37,295 nucleotides of DNA, taken from NCBI GenBank assembly GCA_947373605.1, contig CANBYM010000020.1, forward strand, positions 1 to 37,295, given 5' to 3'. Every line of letters begins with the position of its first letter. Positions within the stretch are counted from its first letter, which is position 1. Below are positions 34,992 through 37,295 of this stretch, piece after piece. Both the position numbers and the translations under genes were made by a program. This stretch comes from Comamonadaceae bacterium. Lineage in GTDB: Bacteria; Pseudomonadota; Gammaproteobacteria; Burkholderiales; Burkholderiaceae_C. A model generated the notes under the pieces. It was not told the DNA's origin. It searched no databases and saw only the letters and a list, made by a program, of their open reading frames with translations.

Positions 34992-36530
34992 ATGACAGAC
35001 ACTGAATTTCAAACCTTGCGCGGACAAGGCTTTAACCGCATTCCCTTGATGGCCCAGGCCTTTGCTGACTTGGAAACGCCACTTTCTCTGTACCTCAAAC
35101 TTGCCAGTGCGCCGGACTCGGGCGAGCCTGCACCGTATAGTTTCTTGCTGGAGTCGGTGGTGGGTGGGGAGCGCTTCGGACGCTACAGCTTCATCGGGCT
35201 GCCCGCCCGTACGCTGCTTCGCTCCATTGGCTTCGGTGCAGACGCCGTCACCGAAGTAGTCACTGACGGGCAGGTGGTGGAGACGTCTCGCGTCAATCCG
35301 CTGGACTTTATTGCCGCCTACCAGCAACGCTTCAAGGTGGCTCTGCAGAGTGGACTGCCGCGGTTTTGCGGTGGTTTGGCAGGCTATTTCGGCTACGACG
35401 CAGTGCGCTATATCGAAAAGAAGCTGGAGTGCACCTGCCCCCCCGATGAGCTGGGCTGCCCCGACATATTGCTGCTGCAATGCGAAGAGCTGGCGGTCAT
35501 TGATAACTTGTCCGGCAAGTTGTATTTGATTGTGTATGTGGACCCTGGAATGCCTGATGCGTTGGCAAACGGTAACGCGCGCCTGGAAGAGCTCAAAGGA
35601 AAGCTCGCTCGTGCGGTAACGGCGCCAGCCGTTAGCCCGACTCCGGAGCACGCAGCGGTACGTGACTTTGACAAGCAGGACTATCTGCGTGCGGTGGACC
35701 GCGCCAAAGAGCTTATTGCGGGCGGCGACTTTATGCAGGTTCAGGTCGGGCAGCGCATTAAGAAGCCATACACCGAGTCGCCTTTGAGTCTGTACCGTGC
35801 ACTGCGCGCACTCAACCCCAGCCCGTACATGTATTACTACAACTTCAGCGGCGCTGATGGTGCGCAGGGTGGTTTCCATGTGGTGGGGGCATCGCCTGAA
35901 ATTCTGGTGCGTCAGGAGCAGGTCACCACCGATGGGGTCGTAGAACAAAAGGTCACCATCCGGCCGCTGGCTGGAACGCGCCCGCGTGGCGCAACGCCGG
36001 AACTGGACAAGGCAGCGGAAGTGGAGTTGATTAACGACCCCAAAGAGCGCGCCGAGCATGTGATGCTGATTGACCTGGCGCGCAACGACATCGGGCGCAT
36101 TGCCAAAACCGGCAGTGTGAAGGTAACGGATGCGTTTTGCGTGGAGCGATACAGCCACGTGATGCACATTGTGAGTAATGTCGAGGGCACCTTGCTTGAC
36201 GGTATGACCAGCATGGACGTGTTGAAGGCAACTTTTCCCGCAGGCACGCTGACCGGCGCTCCCAAGGTGCACGCGATGGAATTGATTGACCAGCTGGAGC
36301 CAGTGAAGCGCGGCATTTATGGCGGTGCTTGTGGCTATTTGAGTTATGCGGGTGATATGGATGTGGCCATCGCTATTCGCACGGGTGTCATCAAAAACCA
36401 GATGCTGTATGTGCAGGCAGCGGCAGGAGTGGTTGCGGACAGTGTGCCGGAACTGGAGTGGAAAGAAACCGAGGCCAAGGCGCGCGCCTTGTTGAGGGCA
36501 AGCGAATTGGTTGAGGAGGGTCTGAAATGA
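34992..36530 (+). CDS. trpE: Anthranilate synthase component I
   Basis: TrpE converts chorismate and ammonia (from TrpG) to anthranilate, the first committed step of tryptophan synthesis. The 512-residue protein has the N-terminal feedback-inhibition motif [19 protein letters not shown] (LLES binds Trp) and the chorismate-binding domain with [73 protein letters not shown] and [23 protein letters not shown] 34992 is directly preceded by an in-frame GTG (34989); neither has a clear Shine-Dalgarno, fitting translational or leader control. The trpL-like ORF and hairpins lie upstream. The stop overlaps trpG (ATGA), so the two subunits are coupled. Confidence 0.97.
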   Translation: MTDTEFQTLRGQGFNRIPLMAQAFADLETPLSLYLKLASAPDSGEPAPYSFLLESVVGGERFGRYSFIGLPARTLLRSIGFGADAVTEVVTDGQVVETSRVNPLDFIAAYQQRFKVALQSGLPRFCGGLAGYFGYDAVRYIEKKLECTCPPDELGCPDILLLQCEELAVIDNLSGKLYLIVYVDPGMPDALANGNARLEELKGKLARAVTAPAVSPTPEHAAVRDFDKQDYLRAVDRAKELIAGGDFMQVQVGQRIKKPYTESPLSLYRALRALNPSPYMYYYNFSGADGAQGGFHVVGASPEILVRQEQVTTDGVVEQKVTIRPLAGTRPRGATPELDKAAEVELINDPKERAEHVMLIDLARNDIGRIAKTGSVKVTDAFCVERYSHVMHIVSNVEGTLLDGMTSMDVLKATFPAGTLTGAPKVHAMELIDQLEPVKRGIYGGACGYLSYAGDMDVAIAIRTGVIKNQMLYVQAAAGVVADSVPELEWKETEAKARALLRASELVEEGLK

Positions 36531-37117
36531 GCACGCCAAAAATCAAACTGTTGATGATCGACAACTACGATAGCTTCACCTACAACATCGTTCAATACTT
36601 TGGTGAGCTGGGTGCGGCAGTGGAAGTTTTTCGCAACGATGAAATTACTTTGGAAGGCATCGAAGCGCGTAACCCGGACCGCTTGGTGGTTTCACCCGGC
36701 CCGTGTTCGCCGAATGAGGCGGGTATTTCGGTACCGGCGATTGTTCACTTTATGGGTAAGTTGCCGATATTGGGTGTCTGTTTGGGCCACCAGAGCATAG
36801 GCGCTGCATTAGGTGGCAAGATCATTCGCGCACAGGAACTCATGCATGGAAAAACCAGCGTGATCAACACGACGCAAGAGGGTGTATTTGCCAACCTTCC
36901 ACAAAAATTCACTGTTAATCGTTACCACTCGCTTGCTATCGAGCGGGCCAGCTGCCCCAAGGAGTTGACGGTCACGGCCTGGACGGATGACGGGGAAATC
37001 ATGGGTGTGCGCCACAATGGACTGCCGAGCGAGGTGCGGATGGAGGGCGTGCAGTTCCACCCTGAGAGCATCCTGACCGAGCATGGTCACGCCATGTTGA
37101 AGAACTTTTTGCTGTAA
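36527..37117 (+). CDS. trpG: Anthranilate synthase component II (glutamine amidotransferase)
   Basis: TrpG is the class I glutamine amidotransferase that supplies ammonia to TrpE; in some bacteria it also serves PabB. The 196-residue protein has [33 protein letters not shown] (oxyanion region), the nucleophile Cys in [18 protein letters not shown], and the catalytic His-Glu pair in [14 protein letters not shown]. Its length is normal and all triad residues are present. It overlaps trpE by 4 bp and is followed after 29 bp by ltaE rather than trpD. Confidence 0.97.
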   Translation: MSTPKIKLLMIDNYDSFTYNIVQYFGELGAAVEVFRNDEITLEGIEARNPDRLVVSPGPCSPNEAGISVPAIVHFMGKLPILGVCLGHQSIGAALGGKIIRAQELMHGKTSVINTTQEGVFANLPQKFTVNRYHSLAIERASCPKELTVTAWTDDGEIMGVRHNGLPSEVRMEGVQFHPESILTEHGHAMLKNFLL

Positions 37118-37146
37118 CGGCCCACGCCTCAATTCAGGAGCTTCTG

Positions 37147-37295
37147 ATGACGAACACTATTGTGGATTTGCGCAGTGATACGGTGACCCGGCCAACGCCC
37201 GCCATGCGCGAAGCAATGCTCGCAGCCCCGGTGGGGGACGACGTCTTTGCCGACGACCCGAGTGTGAATGCGCTGCAAGACAAAATTGCCGAAAT
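37147..37295 (+). CDS. ltaE: Low-specificity L-threonine aldolase (partial, runs off the window)
   Basis: The visible 49 residues ([20 protein letters not shown] and [15 protein letters not shown]) are the unmistakable N-terminus of the PLP-dependent threonine aldolase family, which cleaves L-threonine or L-allo-threonine to glycine and acetaldehyde. The full protein is about 340 residues, so most is missing. AGGAG lies 8 bp before the ATG. It comes 29 bp after trpG on the same strand, so it may be co-transcribed with trpEG; in related genomes trpD and trpC commonly occupy this position. Confidence 0.9.
   Translation, partial: MTNTIVDLRSDTVTRPTPAMREAMLAAPVGDDVFADDPSVNALQDKIAE

Noticed and set aside
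34920-36539. 539-codon open frame on the minus strand across trpE
   Set aside because: It mirrors trpE, whose motifs are complete on the plus strand; the translation has no recognisable domain and is rich in residues expected from GC-biased antisense reading.
1-37295. tRNA or rRNA genes, CRISPR arrays, insertion sequences, prophage
   Set aside because: None recognised: nearly all sequence is occupied by protein genes with short gaps, and no spaced repeats or transposase-like frames were seen.

Overview
The window looks like a chromosomal segment of a betaproteobacterium in the order Burkholderiales, most probably a Comamonadaceae member of the Rhodoferax/Polaromonas type. This is inferred from the GC-rich, densely packed sequence, the protein flavour, and gene orders such as recG-oxyR-ubiA, lptA-lptB-rpoN and rpe-gph-trpE-trpG. 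I see no rRNA, tRNA, CRISPR array, insertion sequence or prophage. Most of the window is core genome.

Layout. Positions 1-5 kb: the start of queA (minus, cut by the window edge) is divergent from recG, oxyR and ubiA. 5-8.2 kb: a membrane GGDEF-EAL c-di-GMP protein converges on hyi (hydroxypyruvate isomerase), followed by a small secreted protein with two PsiF repeats. 8.3-13 kb: argS, a SPOR-domain protein, dsbA and a DHH-family phosphoesterase. 12.5-17.1 kb: a tightly overlapping lptA-lptB-rpoN-THUMP methyltransferase-PIN run. LPS transport genes and sigma-54 share a transcript here, and lptC is not in its usual place. 17.2-19.7 kb: a membrane-anchored FMN/3Fe-4S glutamate-synthase-like protein (minus) and a YecA-like SEC-C protein (plus).

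19.7-26.5 kb is the most accessory-looking part. A haloacetate (fluoroacetate) dehalogenase-like hydrolase with the complete active-site set lies just downstream of a TRAP transporter operon (dctP-dctQ-dctM, minus). Divergent from it is a two-component pair (PAS sensor kinase plus FixJ/NarL-type regulator). The divergent intergenic region carries a perfect 14-bp palindrome and a second inverted repeat, both good operator candidates.

26.5-31.6 kb is one minus-strand run: apaG, a multi-spanning membrane protein of the so-called 'site-specific recombinase Gcr' family, thiL, pgpA, pncC and a LysE/ArgO exporter. 31.6-37.3 kb holds rpe, gph, trpE, trpG and the start of ltaE. Between gph and trpE, on the opposite strand, lies a decayed methyl-accepting chemotaxis gene with one in-frame stop and three frameshifts. 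Directly upstream of trpE is a short ORF with a Trp-Pro-Trp-Arg-Ser-Trp cluster, a strong candidate for a trp attenuator leader peptide, and its transcript may begin at the ATG itself.

The items most worth a second look are the trp leader, the dehalogenase/TRAP/two-component locus with its palindromes, the membrane 'recombinase' in a housekeeping operon, and the chemoreceptor pseudogene. I did not find a convincing wholly new multi-gene system.
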